Positions 26,348 to 34,264 of a DNA stretch of 64,000 nucleotides are shown here, in pieces (the first letter of the stretch is position 1; every line of letters starts with the position of its first letter). The stretch spans positions 1-64,000 of the forward strand of contig NZ_QMEW01000027.1 in assembly GCF_003284965.1 (NCBI RefSeq), given 5' to 3'. Under the pieces are notes generated by a model. The model did not search any database. It was not told the DNA's origin and was given only the letters and a program-made list of their open reading frames with translations. The stretch comes from Mycolicibacterium sp. GF69 (GTDB taxonomy: Bacteria > Actinomycetota > Actinomycetes > Mycobacteriales > Mycobacteriaceae). Position numbers and translations under genes: made by a program.

Positions 26348-26380
26348 AGCGGGCCGCGCGAACAACTTGCCCGGCCCGCT
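26348..26380 (+). terminator. Hairpin after the transposase
   Basis: A perfect 9-bp stem AGCGGGCCG/CGGCCCGCT with a 15-nt loop lies 15 bp after the transposase stop. There is no T-run, as is common for mycobacterial terminators. The ~260 bp that follow, to 26640, contain no recognisable gene. Confidence 0.5.
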
Positions 26381-26640
26381 TGGGCATGTCCGATGAGCCA
26401 GATAAATCCCGGCCAAAAATTACCTGTCAAGGGAAGGTCGCCGACAGCGCCGTCTCCCGCGGCAGATCCGCGACCCTGCATCGGCGGTGGACTCGCACAA
26501 GAAGCCGATACCCTGCCTCATCAGCCCGCACCGCAGGGTCATCCAGTACGCGCTGCGTGCGCCGGATAAATCGCTGGAGATTCCGCAAGAAACCGCTGGA
26601 ACCGATTTCGCAAAGGGCGCTCTGAACAGTCGAAACGTAC

Positions 26641-26715
26641 CCCACACACTGAGCGGTTCTACGAACTGCGACGCATGAGGTCACGAACCGGAAATGGTTC
26701 GTGACTTTTGTGTTT
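26641..26715 (+). repeat. Island-flanking direct repeat, right copy (putative attR)
   Basis: Imperfect copy of 7795-7867 in the same orientation, including the hairpin (GTCACGAACC at 26680-26689, GGTTCGTGAC at 26696-26705) and the trailing TTTTGTGTTT. It also acts as a plausible terminator for the minus-strand lipoprotein gene ending at 26737. Marks the right end of the island. Confidence 0.7.
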
Positions 26716-26736
26716 GGCCGGAAAGTGCTCCGCGCT

Positions 26737-27378
26737 TCAGCCGTCGCCATCGATGACAACGGGGAATGAGTAGTCGTCGTTGGCCAGCCTGCCGGGAAAG
26801 CAGGGCGACGATGCGATAAAGCCGGGCGGAAAGCCGGCCACTGCGGGTTGCTCGGTGCTGAGTCGGTAGCCGTCTGGGCTGACCCCGAACTGATTGGGTT
26901 GGCGGAACTTGTCGTCGGTGTACACACGCCAGCCCCAGCTGCGCCACACTTCTCCGAATGCTGCAGACACCGCGGCATTGTCGACGCCCGGCGGGGTCTT
27001 CAGATCGCCGGTGACGGTCAGTCGGACGGGGGCGTCCGGGCCGGTGGCGTTGTCGTCGCAGCCGATGATCCCGCTGCCCGTTCCGCCGAAGCGGGTGGAA
27101 TCAAGGACGTAGCCCGGTGGAAGCGCCCGCAGCGTTTCCTTGATGTAGCCGAGCAGGGTGTCTTCCACCTGCTTCTGGTTTTCGGGGGTGATTTCTGTGG
27201 GTTCCTCGCCAGCAGGTGATGACACGTTGGGTCCTCCAATGTCGGTCGCGCCGGTGGGGGTCGGGGGTCCGAGATCTGCGCCGTCGCTACACCCCGACAG
27301 GGCCACGATTGTCGCCAGGCAGGCGAGCGGCGCGATGGTTCGGTGCAGCAGTGAAATCCGTGAAATCCGTGTCGTCAT
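26737..27378 (-). CDS. Putative lipoprotein downstream of the DUF1023 hydrolase
   Basis: 213 residues. The signal peptide ends in lipobox LSGC (Cys about residue 29), so the protein should be lipid-anchored at the outer face of the membrane. The mature part has two cysteines (IGCDDNATG, SSPCFPG), probably disulfide-linked, and an alpha/beta composition. No family was named with certainty; it resembles LppA-type mycobacterial lipoproteins. The ATG at 27378 overlaps the hydrolase stop (ATGA), so it is co-translated with it. A partner or immunity-like role toward the secreted hydrolase is only inferred from the arrangement. Confidence 0.8.
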   Translation of the reverse strand: MTTRISRISLLHRTIAPLACLATIVALSGCSDGADLGPPTPTGATDIGGPNVSSPAGEEPTEITPENQKQVEDTLLGYIKETLRALPPGYVLDSTRFGGTGSGIIGCDDNATGPDAPVRLTVTGDLKTPPGVDNAAVSAAFGEVWRSWGWRVYTDDKFRQPNQFGVSPDGYRLSTEQPAVAGFPPGFIASSPCFPGRLANDDYSFPVVIDGDG

Positions 27379-29048
27379 GATCCGGGTGCGACCCCTCCTT
27401 CGGGTGTGACGATCTGCGATGGTGGCAGACCGGCGATGATTGCGCCCATGTTTTGCAGCGCCGGGTTGGACTGGCTGTCCCAGTAGCTGCTGTGGGCGTC
27501 CACGCTGCCGATGAATTCTGTTGGATCCCAACTGATACCGGGATCAGACGTCAGGCGCGTCGCGCCGAAGTCGGTGTCGAACGGGTCGGCGCCCAGCGTC
27601 ATATCGGTGGCCCAGCTGATGATGTCGTTGCGGGCGGTCATCGAGTAGACGTTGGCACCCTCGGCAAGGCTCAGGTTGCTGGCGTGGTCGGTGAGCATGC
27701 CCGGGCTGCCGACCGCGATGACGTTGTCGGCGGCCAGGTGATTGCCACCGGTCGCCGCGCCGCCGACCAAGGTCGATCCATAGCTGTGCCCGATGACGGT
27801 GTCGACCGCGGGCACTGCTCCGGTGTGCGAGGCGTGCATGCCGTTGACGAAGGAGTCCAGCCCCGCACCACCGGTTTCGGCGCGGCCCGGGAAGGCCGCC
27901 TCGGCCAGGTTCATCGGCCGGTCATAGCCCATCCAGGTTGTCACGGCCAAGTTCTCTGCCGACAGGGTCGGGTTGGCGCGCAGAGCCGCGGCGAACATCT
28001 CCTGGGATTTGCGGTCGCTGCCCTCGAACGCCCCGAGATCCTGGCCGGTGCCGGGCACGAAAGTGGCTGTGTGACTGGCTGTGTCGGGGTTGCCGATCGA
28101 CACCGCCGCACGACCTTGATCGTCGATCATCGCCAGCAGCCGCGGTGCACCGTCCTTGTTGTCCAGTACGCCGTTGACGGCCTTGTATCCGTCCATCTGA
28201 TGCCGTGCCGCGGCCAACTGCGGACCCAGCGCGGCCAGCTCCTGACCGGTGGCAGCGCTGCGATCGCCCATGTAGACCTGTCGCGCCAACTCGTCGTAGC
28301 GTGCCTGCATCTGATCGATGCTGCCCTGGGTGGTCTGCATCAACTCGTCAAGGTGCCGACGGTTGTAGATGTCTCTGTCCACGAACGGCATCCCGTGGTG
28401 GTTACCGATGCTGTGGTCGTGCTCGTAGAGCCATTCCTTCTGCTCCGGAGTCAACTGCTCCCAGAGATCGTTGAACTGTTGCGGGTCCTGGGGTAAGGGC
28501 TTGCCCAGTGCCTCCTGGATTTCGGGCCGATTGTCATGCGGCGCGTCCGGTATCGGCGTTTCGCCGATCGCCATGTTGATGGCCCGCGCCAGCTCCTGAT
28601 CGACCCGAGCGGCCTCGGCGATGATGGCGTCGAGTTCGGGCTGCAGCTGTATCTGCTTGAGCATGATCTCCATCGGATCCGCACCGACCGCACCGGGTCC
28701 CGGCTCGATCGAGTTGGTGACGGGGTCGACGACCATGCCCAACCGATCGGCCTCGGCGCGCAGCTGTGACAGCCGAGACTTGACCTGCTCGATATCGTCG
28801 GCGGCGGCACCGGCGGCCCGGGCAACGGCCAGCGACTCGTTTCCGTGCGCATCGAGATCACGCCGTGTGCGGCCGATCGCGTCTTCGGCGGCTTCGGACG
28901 CCTCGCCGCCCCACGATCCGAACGCCGGCAGTTCGGCGATCCCGTTGGCAGCCTCGCGGGTCGCCTCGGCCCGGCTTCGCGTCGCGTGAAACACTTCGCG
29001 AACGTCGCCGGCGTCCCAGCGATCGATCTCCTCGACAGAAACGCTCAC
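27375..29048 (-). CDS. WXG-containing alpha/beta hydrolase (DUF1023 family)
   Basis: 557 residues, GTG start. The N-terminal ~150 residues are helical and carry a WGG turn (FGSWGGEASEAAED, about 46-58), like a WXG100 hairpin. The C-terminal half is an alpha/beta hydrolase of the DUF1023 type with nucleophile elbow VIGHSYGSTL (Ser about residue 425), a preceding VTTWMGYDRP segment and a plausible catalytic His near the end (SVDAHSSYW). In actinobacteria such proteins follow a small EspC/WXG-like gene and are candidate type VII substrates with esterase or lipase activity. Here that small gene is truncated (29074-29184). Overlaps the lipoprotein gene. Confidence 0.85.
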   Translation of the reverse strand: MSVSVEEIDRWDAGDVREVFHATRSRAEATREAANGIAELPAFGSWGGEASEAAEDAIGRTRRDLDAHGNESLAVARAAGAAADDIEQVKSRLSQLRAEADRLGMVVDPVTNSIEPGPGAVGADPMEIMLKQIQLQPELDAIIAEAARVDQELARAINMAIGETPIPDAPHDNRPEIQEALGKPLPQDPQQFNDLWEQLTPEQKEWLYEHDHSIGNHHGMPFVDRDIYNRRHLDELMQTTQGSIDQMQARYDELARQVYMGDRSAATGQELAALGPQLAAARHQMDGYKAVNGVLDNKDGAPRLLAMIDDQGRAAVSIGNPDTASHTATFVPGTGQDLGAFEGSDRKSQEMFAAALRANPTLSAENLAVTTWMGYDRPMNLAEAAFPGRAETGGAGLDSFVNGMHASHTGAVPAVDTVIGHSYGSTLVGGAATGGNHLAADNVIAVGSPGMLTDHASNLSLAEGANVYSMTARNDIISWATDMTLGADPFDTDFGATRLTSDPGISWDPTEFIGSVDAHSSYWDSQSNPALQNMGAIIAGLPPSQIVTPEGGVAPGS

Positions 29049-29073
29049 CAGCAGGAACCGTCAAAGGCCAAGA

Positions 29074-29184
29074 TCAGGCGTCAGCTGCGGCCGCATGCCG
29101 GGCCCACATTCGGTCAGCGTGTGTATCGACTGTTGCTGCCGAGGTCATGAGGTCCTCGGTGATGACATGTAGCGGCTGTGGCAT
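29074..29184 (-). pseudogene. Truncated EspC/DUF2580-like gene (36 codons)
   Basis: ATG at 29184 with GGGAG just upstream opens 36 codons ending in TGA at 29074 (starts MPQPLHVITEDLMTSAA, ends HAAAADA). The pattern LHV...DLM...VDTHAD...HAAAADA is the first helix of the ~100-residue ESX secretion-associated proteins that normally precede DUF1023 hydrolases. The second helix, WXG-like turn and C-terminus are absent, and only ~25 bp separate it from the hydrolase start. So it looks like a deletion remnant rather than a frameshift. Start signal and gene position make a chance match unlikely, but it is too short to prove. Confidence 0.5.
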
Positions 29185-29277
29185 CCCATCTCCCTGTCCT
29201 TCAGCCTGCGTCAATCCAGAATACGGCTACGTAAGCCGTGGTCGTGACTGCAATTTCAGAGGGCGCGCAGCCTTTGC

Positions 29278-29871
29278 TCAGGCGCCAACCGCTGTCTCGT
29301 AGCCCTTCGTCATCCAGAAGATCGCCCGTTCGAGGCTCGGCATTATGTCGGTGATCGGGATCTCTCCGGCTGCGAACCGGCCGAGGAGCCCGTACACCAG
29401 GCTGGAGATAATCGTATCGATGTCAGCCACGAAGTCCTCGTCGACGTCGGCGAAGACCTCCATCGCGGCGGGGACGACGACGTCCAGGCCCTGACGCAGG
29501 AGTTTGTGGCCGTTGGCCGACGTCCGCGCTCGATAGAAGGCCGCGAGCATTGCCGGATGTCTTTCCCACGGTTCGAAAAGGGCGCGCAGCAACCGGATCA
29601 GTGCGTCATAGACGGATTCGCCGGGGCTGCGCGCCGATCGGGCCACCCGCGAGTAGCGGTTCTCGTCGAGCCAACGCTGCAGCGCCGCAAGGATCATGTC
29701 GTCCCGGTTCGGGTAATGCTTGTAGATGGTCGACAGCGACATGCGCGCACGCTTGGCCACCTCGCGAAGTTGCACGGCGTCATAGCCCTCGTTCTCGAGG
29801 ATCTCGACGACGATGCCCAGGATGCGATCCTCACCCTGCCGAAACTCTTCGGGCGAGGCGCCGCGAACCAT
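29278..29871 (-). CDS. TetR-family transcriptional regulator
   Basis: 197 residues. The N-terminal HTH (about 12-55) has the usual TetR pattern: ILENEGYDAVQLREVAKRARMSLSTIYKHYPNRDDMILAAL. The ligand domain is helical and resembles KstR/FadR-like repressors of lipid or sterol catabolism. Divergent from the SDR operon with a 97-bp gap that contains a strong paired palindrome (29898-29934), so it most likely represses itself and the operon. The ligand is unknown; a CoA thioester or steroid intermediate would fit the enzymes encoded. Confidence 0.92.
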   Translation of the reverse strand: MVRGASPEEFRQGEDRILGIVVEILENEGYDAVQLREVAKRARMSLSTIYKHYPNRDDMILAALQRWLDENRYSRVARSARSPGESVYDALIRLLRALFEPWERHPAMLAAFYRARTSANGHKLLRQGLDVVVPAAMEVFADVDEDFVADIDTIISSLVYGLLGRFAAGEIPITDIMPSLERAIFWMTKGYETAVGA

Positions 29872-29897
29872 GAGATCGACCCCCTTGCGGTCATCGA

Positions 29898-29934
29898 AGT
29901 AACCCGGTTACTGTAGCGCAGTAACCGGGTTACT
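29898..29934. promoter_or_regulatory. TetR operator: 15-bp perfect inverted repeat
   Basis: AGTAACCCGGTTACT and its exact reverse complement AGTAACCGGGTTACT, separated by 7 bp, lie between the divergent TetR and SDR genes. Each arm is itself almost palindromic (AGTAACC...GGTTACT), so the region can bind two TetR dimers. The high symmetry makes this the obvious operator. Confidence 0.88.
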
Positions 29935-29968
29935 ACACCGACTCGGCGCGGTCGGAGGAACGAGGATC

Positions 29969-30799
29969 ATGGGCTCGTTGGAAGGGAAAGTCGCGTTCAT
30001 CACTGGCGCGGCGAGAGGTCAGGGCCGAAGCCACGCGGTGCGGCTGGCCCGCGAGGGTGCCGCCGTCATCGGCATCGACATCTGCGACGACATCTCCGCG
30101 AACCACTATCCGATGGCTTCGCGTGACGAGCTCGACGAGACCATCGCGATGGTCGATGGCGTGGGCGGCAAGATGCTCGGCACCGTCGCCGACGTGCGGG
30201 ACTTTCATCAAGTCAAGGGCGCCGTCGATGCCGGCGTGGAACAGTTCGGGCGACTGGACATCGTCTTGGCCAACGCCGGCATAGCGCCGGTGGCGTTTCG
30301 CGAACAGACCATCGACGAGGAACTCGCCCAATGGCGGGCGGTGATGGACGTCAACATCGACGGCGCGTATCACACCGCCAAGGCGACGATTCCACACCTG
30401 ATTGTTGGAAACTGCGGCGGGGCAATGGTTTTCACCAGCTCTACTGCGGGCCTGCGGGGCTTCGGGGGTATGCAGGGCGGCGGTCTCGGCTATGCGGCCT
30501 CCAAGCACGCGCTCGTCGGGCTCATGCGCACCCTCGCCAATGCGCTTGCACCGATGAGCATCCGCGTCAACACGGTGCACCCGACCGCCGTCAACACGAT
30601 GATGGCGGTCAACCCGGCAATGACCGCCTTCCTCGAGAGCTACCCAGGCGACGGGCCCCACCTGCAGAATCCGATACCGGTCGGGATGCTCGAACCCGAA
30701 GACATCAGCAACGCCATCGCGTACCTGGTGTCCGACCAAGCGAAATACGTGACCGGGGTGGCTTTTCCGGTCGACGCCGGCTTCTGCAACAAGCTATGA
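29969..30799 (+). CDS. Mycofactocin-coupled short-chain dehydrogenase (SDR)
   Basis: 276 residues. NAD-binding motif TGAARGQGRSHAVRLAREGA, then VIGIDIC, NAG motif LANAGIAP, catalytic S/Y/K (SSTAGLRG, then YAASKHAL). The long form of the first motif plus the DICDDIS insertion is the hallmark of mycofactocin-associated SDRs (TIGR03971), which hold NAD tightly and pass electrons to mycofactocin. It probably oxidises an alcohol of steroid, terpenoid or similar origin. First gene of a three-gene operon under the divergent TetR; the stop overlaps the next start (ATGA). Confidence 0.92.
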   Translation: MGSLEGKVAFITGAARGQGRSHAVRLAREGAAVIGIDICDDISANHYPMASRDELDETIAMVDGVGGKMLGTVADVRDFHQVKGAVDAGVEQFGRLDIVLANAGIAPVAFREQTIDEELAQWRAVMDVNIDGAYHTAKATIPHLIVGNCGGAMVFTSSTAGLRGFGGMQGGGLGYAASKHALVGLMRTLANALAPMSIRVNTVHPTAVNTMMAVNPAMTAFLESYPGDGPHLQNPIPVGMLEPEDISNAIAYLVSDQAKYVTGVAFPVDAGFCNKL

Positions 30800-31614
30800 C
30801 GTCACCGACGAGGTCGGGCCGCGCCGCCGGGAAACGGGTCCTGATCACCGGCGCCGGGCGGGGGATGGGCCGCAGCCATGCGATCCGCCTCGCTCAGGAA
30901 GGTGCGGACCTACTGCTGGTCGACATCTGCGCGACGCTCGACGGGCTCGACTATGCGTTGTCGAGCCAGGCCGACCTGGCCGAGACGGCGCGACTGGTCG
31001 GCGAGCACGGCGGCCGGGTGGTCACCGATGTCGTCGATGTCCGCGACGAGAGCGCGATGAAATCGACTGTGAACAAGGCGGTTCGCGAGCTGGGCGGGCT
31101 GGATGCCGCGGTGGCCAACGCGGGCGTCCTGACCGTCGGGACGTGGGACACGACGACTGCCGACCAATGGCGTCTGGTCCTCGACGTCAACCTCGTTGGG
31201 GCCTGGAACACCTGCCTGGCCGCCATACCGCATCTGATCGAGCAGGGTGGCGGCAGCCTCGTCAACATCAGTTCGTCGGCGGGCATCAAGGGGACCCCGA
31301 TGCACATTCCGTATACCGCGTCCAAACACGGCATCGTGGGCATGACGCTGGCGCTCGCCAATGAGCTTGCGGCCGAAAGTATTCGGGTCAACACCGTACA
31401 TCCGACCGGGGTGGCGACCGGAATGGCGCCCAGCACTCTGCATGAGCAGATCGCCAAGCGGGAAGACCTCATCCCGATCTTCCTCAACGCTCTGCCCGCG
31501 CCGCTCATCGAGGCGACGGATGTCAGCAACGCGGTGTTGTTCCTCGTTTCCGACGAGTCCCGGTACGTCACCGGACTCGAGTTCAAAGTCGACGCCGGCG
31601 TGACGATCAGGTAG
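30796..31614 (+). CDS. Second mycofactocin-coupled SDR
   Basis: 272 residues from the ATG overlapping the previous stop. Same family as its neighbour: ITGAGRGMGRSHAIRLAQEGA, LLVDIC, ANAGVLTVG, Ser in NISSSAGIKG, Tyr-Lys in YTASKHGIVG. Sequence divergence from the first SDR suggests distinct substrates or consecutive steps rather than a recent duplication. Two mycofactocin SDRs in tandem suggests stepwise oxidation of a diol or hydroxy-acid. Confidence 0.92.
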   Translation: MTSPTRSGRAAGKRVLITGAGRGMGRSHAIRLAQEGADLLLVDICATLDGLDYALSSQADLAETARLVGEHGGRVVTDVVDVRDESAMKSTVNKAVRELGGLDAAVANAGVLTVGTWDTTTADQWRLVLDVNLVGAWNTCLAAIPHLIEQGGGSLVNISSSAGIKGTPMHIPYTASKHGIVGMTLALANELAAESIRVNTVHPTGVATGMAPSTLHEQIAKREDLIPIFLNALPAPLIEATDVSNAVLFLVSDESRYVTGLEFKVDAGVTIR

Positions 31615-32421
31615 GTGCCCCACTTGAGCGAATGGACTACCCGCGAAGCGCGGCAGGCGGTCGGACGGGCCGAGTACGAGCACATCATGAGGTCCGAAAG
31701 TCCCGAACCCAGCGGCGCCTACATCGAGTCAGGGGTCATCGGCTACGTGTTCGCCGAGATGTGGCGCCGCGGTGTCCTGACTCCACGAGACCGCCGGTGG
31801 ATCACGCTCACCTGTGTCGGCGAGGCGGGTGCCGTCGTCCCCATCGAAACCCACGTCTATGCCGCCCTGGCGAGCGGGGACATCACCTATTCGGAGTATG
31901 ACGAGTTCGTCCTGCACTTCGGCACCCAGGCAGGCTGGCCGAAAGCATCGGCCATGCACATGTACGGGCTGCTGGCGATGGTGAAAATCCACGAGGAGCG
32001 CGGCGAGCAGTTGCAGCCGCACGATTTCGAGTTGTGGGCAGAACCCACGGCCGACTCCGAACGCCGCGCCCGCGCACATGCGACGTACGAAGGCGTGCAC
32101 GGTGTCTCGGCTCCAGCGGCTGCGACGCCGTTTCAGGGTCGTTCGCGCCTCGACTATCTGTACGGGGAAGTCTGGAGTCGGCAGAATTACCTGACGCGCC
32201 GCGATCGCCGCATCATCAGCATCTGCAGCGCCGCGTCTTCGACGATCGACGAGGAAGTCACCGAGCACCTCCGTGCCGCGCTCCGCCTCGGGGACATGAC
32301 CCGCGCGGAACTCGAGGAACTGGTGGTGCACTTCGCCGTCTATCTCGGGTGGAATCGCGGGCGACGGCTCGACGACCTCCTCGTCGAGGTCGCCGAGGTC
32401 GCCGAGGACGCGAGCACGTAA
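31615..32421 (+). CDS. Carboxymuconolactone-decarboxylase-family protein, two domains
   Basis: 268 residues, GTG start directly after the SDR stop. Two AhpD/CMD-like helical repeats are visible: RRWITLTCVGEAGAVVPIETHVYAAL ... ELVLHF-type (about 55-125) and RRIISICSAASSTIDEEVTEHLRAAL ... LEELVVHFAVYLGW (about 195-255); each quoted stretch is interrupted. Neither repeat has the CxxC pair of peroxidase-type AhpD, so it belongs with the gamma-carboxymuconolactone decarboxylase branch. A lyase or decarboxylase step in the same catabolic route is plausible. Co-transcribed with the SDRs. Confidence 0.85.
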   Translation: MPHLSEWTTREARQAVGRAEYEHIMRSESPEPSGAYIESGVIGYVFAEMWRRGVLTPRDRRWITLTCVGEAGAVVPIETHVYAALASGDITYSEYDEFVLHFGTQAGWPKASAMHMYGLLAMVKIHEERGEQLQPHDFELWAEPTADSERRARAHATYEGVHGVSAPAAATPFQGRSRLDYLYGEVWSRQNYLTRRDRRIISICSAASSTIDEEVTEHLRAALRLGDMTRAELEELVVHFAVYLGWNRGRRLDDLLVEVAEVAEDAST

Positions 32422-32507
32422 CTCGGCTCGTCTCATTTGGATGACGTCCGGGCTGCCCTCGGCATGCCGGAACCCCGGCCGTTGTCGGCCCGGGTAATTT
32501 CCGATGG

Positions 32508-33695
32508 ATGCGACACGCACTTCTTGCGCTCATCTCCGCCGTCGCGCTGGTGGTATCGGCGTGTACGGCGACCGTCGAGGGAGCGGCGGTCCGGCCCAGC
32601 GGTGGACCGTCGGGCCCGGTACTGGATTTCGATCAACTGGACTCCGGACGGTTCCCCACCACGCCCAGGGATGCGCTGGGCGTCGCCGGTGACCCCATGG
32701 CGGGCGTGGTGCTCGAAGGCCAGCGACTGGCCGACCACGTCATCGGGCCCTGGGAAGTCGACGCGGCGTTGACGGGCTGGTTCGGCTTGGGTGCGCTGGT
32801 GCTGCCGCGTGCCGAAGCCCTTGCGTTGATCGGCCCGGTGAACGTCGCGGCCGCGGCCAGCAGGCACGACTTCGTCACGGGCTTCGCCACGACGCGCACC
32901 GAGAAGAACAAGCAGATACTGCTCAACGCGGTACTGCGGTTCGCCGACGACGGCGCGGCGCAGGCCGCGGCGGACGACATGGGCGAGGCGATTTCGCAGC
33001 CACAGGGCGCCGACGGCCCGGCCCCGAAGCTTGAGATCCCCGGCCATCCCGACGCGCGGGCCAGCAGCCACACCGGGACCGACCGCGACATCGGGAAGTT
33101 CGGGGCGGTGCGGTCCTTCACCGCGCACGGCCCGTACGTCTTGATGCAGCTCGCCCAGGCGACCGCCGGCGTGGACGCGGCCGCGCAGCTGGTGGGAAAG
33201 ACGATCGACCTGCAAGCACCGGAGATCGACAAGTTCCGCGCCACCGATCCGAGCGAGCTGGCCGACATCTCGATCGATCCGACGGGGCTGCTGGCGCGCA
33301 CGCTGCCGCTCGAAGGCCGCGACCCGACGTTCACCAAGGGCGCCACGTACGAACGCCGCGGCGCGCTGCACTTTCAGACCGACCCGGTCCGTTCGGCGAA
33401 GTTGTTCTCCGACACCGGCGTCGATCTCGTCGCGATGGGCGGCACCACCGTCTACGAGACCGAGGACCGACAGGGCGCCGAGGGCGTCGTCGAGGAGTTC
33501 TTCGCCGAGGTGTCAACGACGGCCCGGCCCGCCAACCCGGTGCGCGATATGCCGGGCAGCCGCTGCCTGCGGATGGACGACGACAGCTTCTACTGCCTGG
33601 CGACGGCCGACCGGTACGCGATAGAGACGAGCGCGCCGACGCTGCTGGCCGCTCAGCAGATGACGGCCGCGCAGTACATCATGCTGATGAGCTGA
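32508..33695 (+). CDS. Mycobacterial lipoprotein, paralogue of 59488-60783
   Basis: 395 residues. Signal peptide (about 1-19) with lipobox VSAC. The mature domain contains TPRDALGVAGDP, HVIGPWEVD, ALIGPVNVAAAASRHDFVTGF, LNAVLRFADD and GSRCL...FYCLATADRYA..., patterns repeated almost one-for-one in the minus-strand lipoprotein at 59488. The two Cys near the end probably form a disulfide. The family is restricted to mycobacteria and has no established function; it is often seen near ESX loci. Alone on its strand here, with 86 bp before it. Confidence 0.85.
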   Translation: MRHALLALISAVALVVSACTATVEGAAVRPSGGPSGPVLDFDQLDSGRFPTTPRDALGVAGDPMAGVVLEGQRLADHVIGPWEVDAALTGWFGLGALVLPRAEALALIGPVNVAAAASRHDFVTGFATTRTEKNKQILLNAVLRFADDGAAQAAADDMGEAISQPQGADGPAPKLEIPGHPDARASSHTGTDRDIGKFGAVRSFTAHGPYVLMQLAQATAGVDAAAQLVGKTIDLQAPEIDKFRATDPSELADISIDPTGLLARTLPLEGRDPTFTKGATYERRGALHFQTDPVRSAKLFSDTGVDLVAMGGTTVYETEDRQGAEGVVEEFFAEVSTTARPANPVRDMPGSRCLRMDDDSFYCLATADRYAIETSAPTLLAAQQMTAAQYIMLMS

Positions 33696-33759
33696 GCCGC
33701 GGCGCTCCGCGGTATCCCGGTGACGGTCACCGCGGTGGCGACCTGACAGTATTCGAACC

Positions 33760-34260
33760 GTGGGCAAGAACGAACGCGCGAAGATCGTCATGTCCGACGA
33801 CGAGATCGCCGAATTCATCGAACGCAGCCGCACCGCCACGATGGCGACCGTGCTGCCCGACGGGCGGCCGCACCTGGTCGCGATGTGGTACGCCGTGCTC
33901 GACGGTGAGATCTGGTTCGAGACGAAGGCCAAATCGCAGAAGGCGGTCAACCTGCGCCGCAATCCGACGGTCACCGTGATGGTCGAGGACGGCGACACCT
34001 ACGACACGCTGCGCGGCGTCTCGATCGACGGCCGCGCCGAGATCGTCGACGACCCGGAAACCGCTCTGCGCGTTGGCATCAGCGTGTGGGAGCGCTACAC
34101 CGGGCCCTACTCCGAAGAGCTGCGCCCGTTCGTCGACCAGATGATGAACAACCGCATCTGTGTTCGCGTGGTGCCCGTGCGGACGCGCAGCTGGGACCAT
34201 CGCAAGCTCGGCATGCCGGCGATGCCGCTGGGCGGTAGCACCGCGCAGTATCTAGGTTGA
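33760..34260 (+). CDS. PPOX-class flavin/F420-dependent oxidoreductase
   Basis: 166 residues, GTG start. Split-barrel pyridoxamine-phosphate-oxidase-like fold: IAEFIERSRTATMATVLPDGRPHLVAMWYAV, EIWFETKAKSQKAVNLRRNP, VTVMVEDGDTYDTLRGVSIDGRAEI. These are typical of the mycobacterial F420-binding FDOR-B proteins. The cofactor (FMN or F420) and substrate cannot be told from sequence alone. The next gene is another FDOR-type enzyme 4 bp downstream, so the two are probably co-transcribed. Confidence 0.88.
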   Translation: MGKNERAKIVMSDDEIAEFIERSRTATMATVLPDGRPHLVAMWYAVLDGEIWFETKAKSQKAVNLRRNPTVTVMVEDGDTYDTLRGVSIDGRAEIVDDPETALRVGISVWERYTGPYSEELRPFVDQMMNNRICVRVVPVRTRSWDHRKLGMPAMPLGGSTAQYLG

Positions 34261-34264
34261 GCGC

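Larger units (their letters stand above)
7868..26640. mobile_element. Genomic island between tRNA-Leu and the second direct repeat
   Basis: About 18.8 kb lie between two related ~75-bp repeats, the left one abutting tRNA-Leu. The contents are typical of a defence island: a five-gene PLD-helicase/methyltransferase/HEPN operon, several short accessory genes, and a recombinase-like plus DDE-transposase pair at the right end. The base composition of the first operon genes is visibly less GC-rich than the flanking pkn and ESX genes. In other mycobacteria fhaA-leuT is followed by unrelated genes, so insertion here is plausible. The exact ends and mobility are inferred. Confidence 0.7.

Noticed and set aside
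26427..26978. Minus-strand frame crossing the right repeat
   Set aside because: Crosses the hairpin and the lipoprotein end; C-terminal half is an out-of-frame copy of the lipoprotein.
30331..30795. N-terminal extension of the second SDR
   Set aside because: Out-of-frame copy of the first SDR; the ATG at 30796 with ATGA overlap is the natural start.
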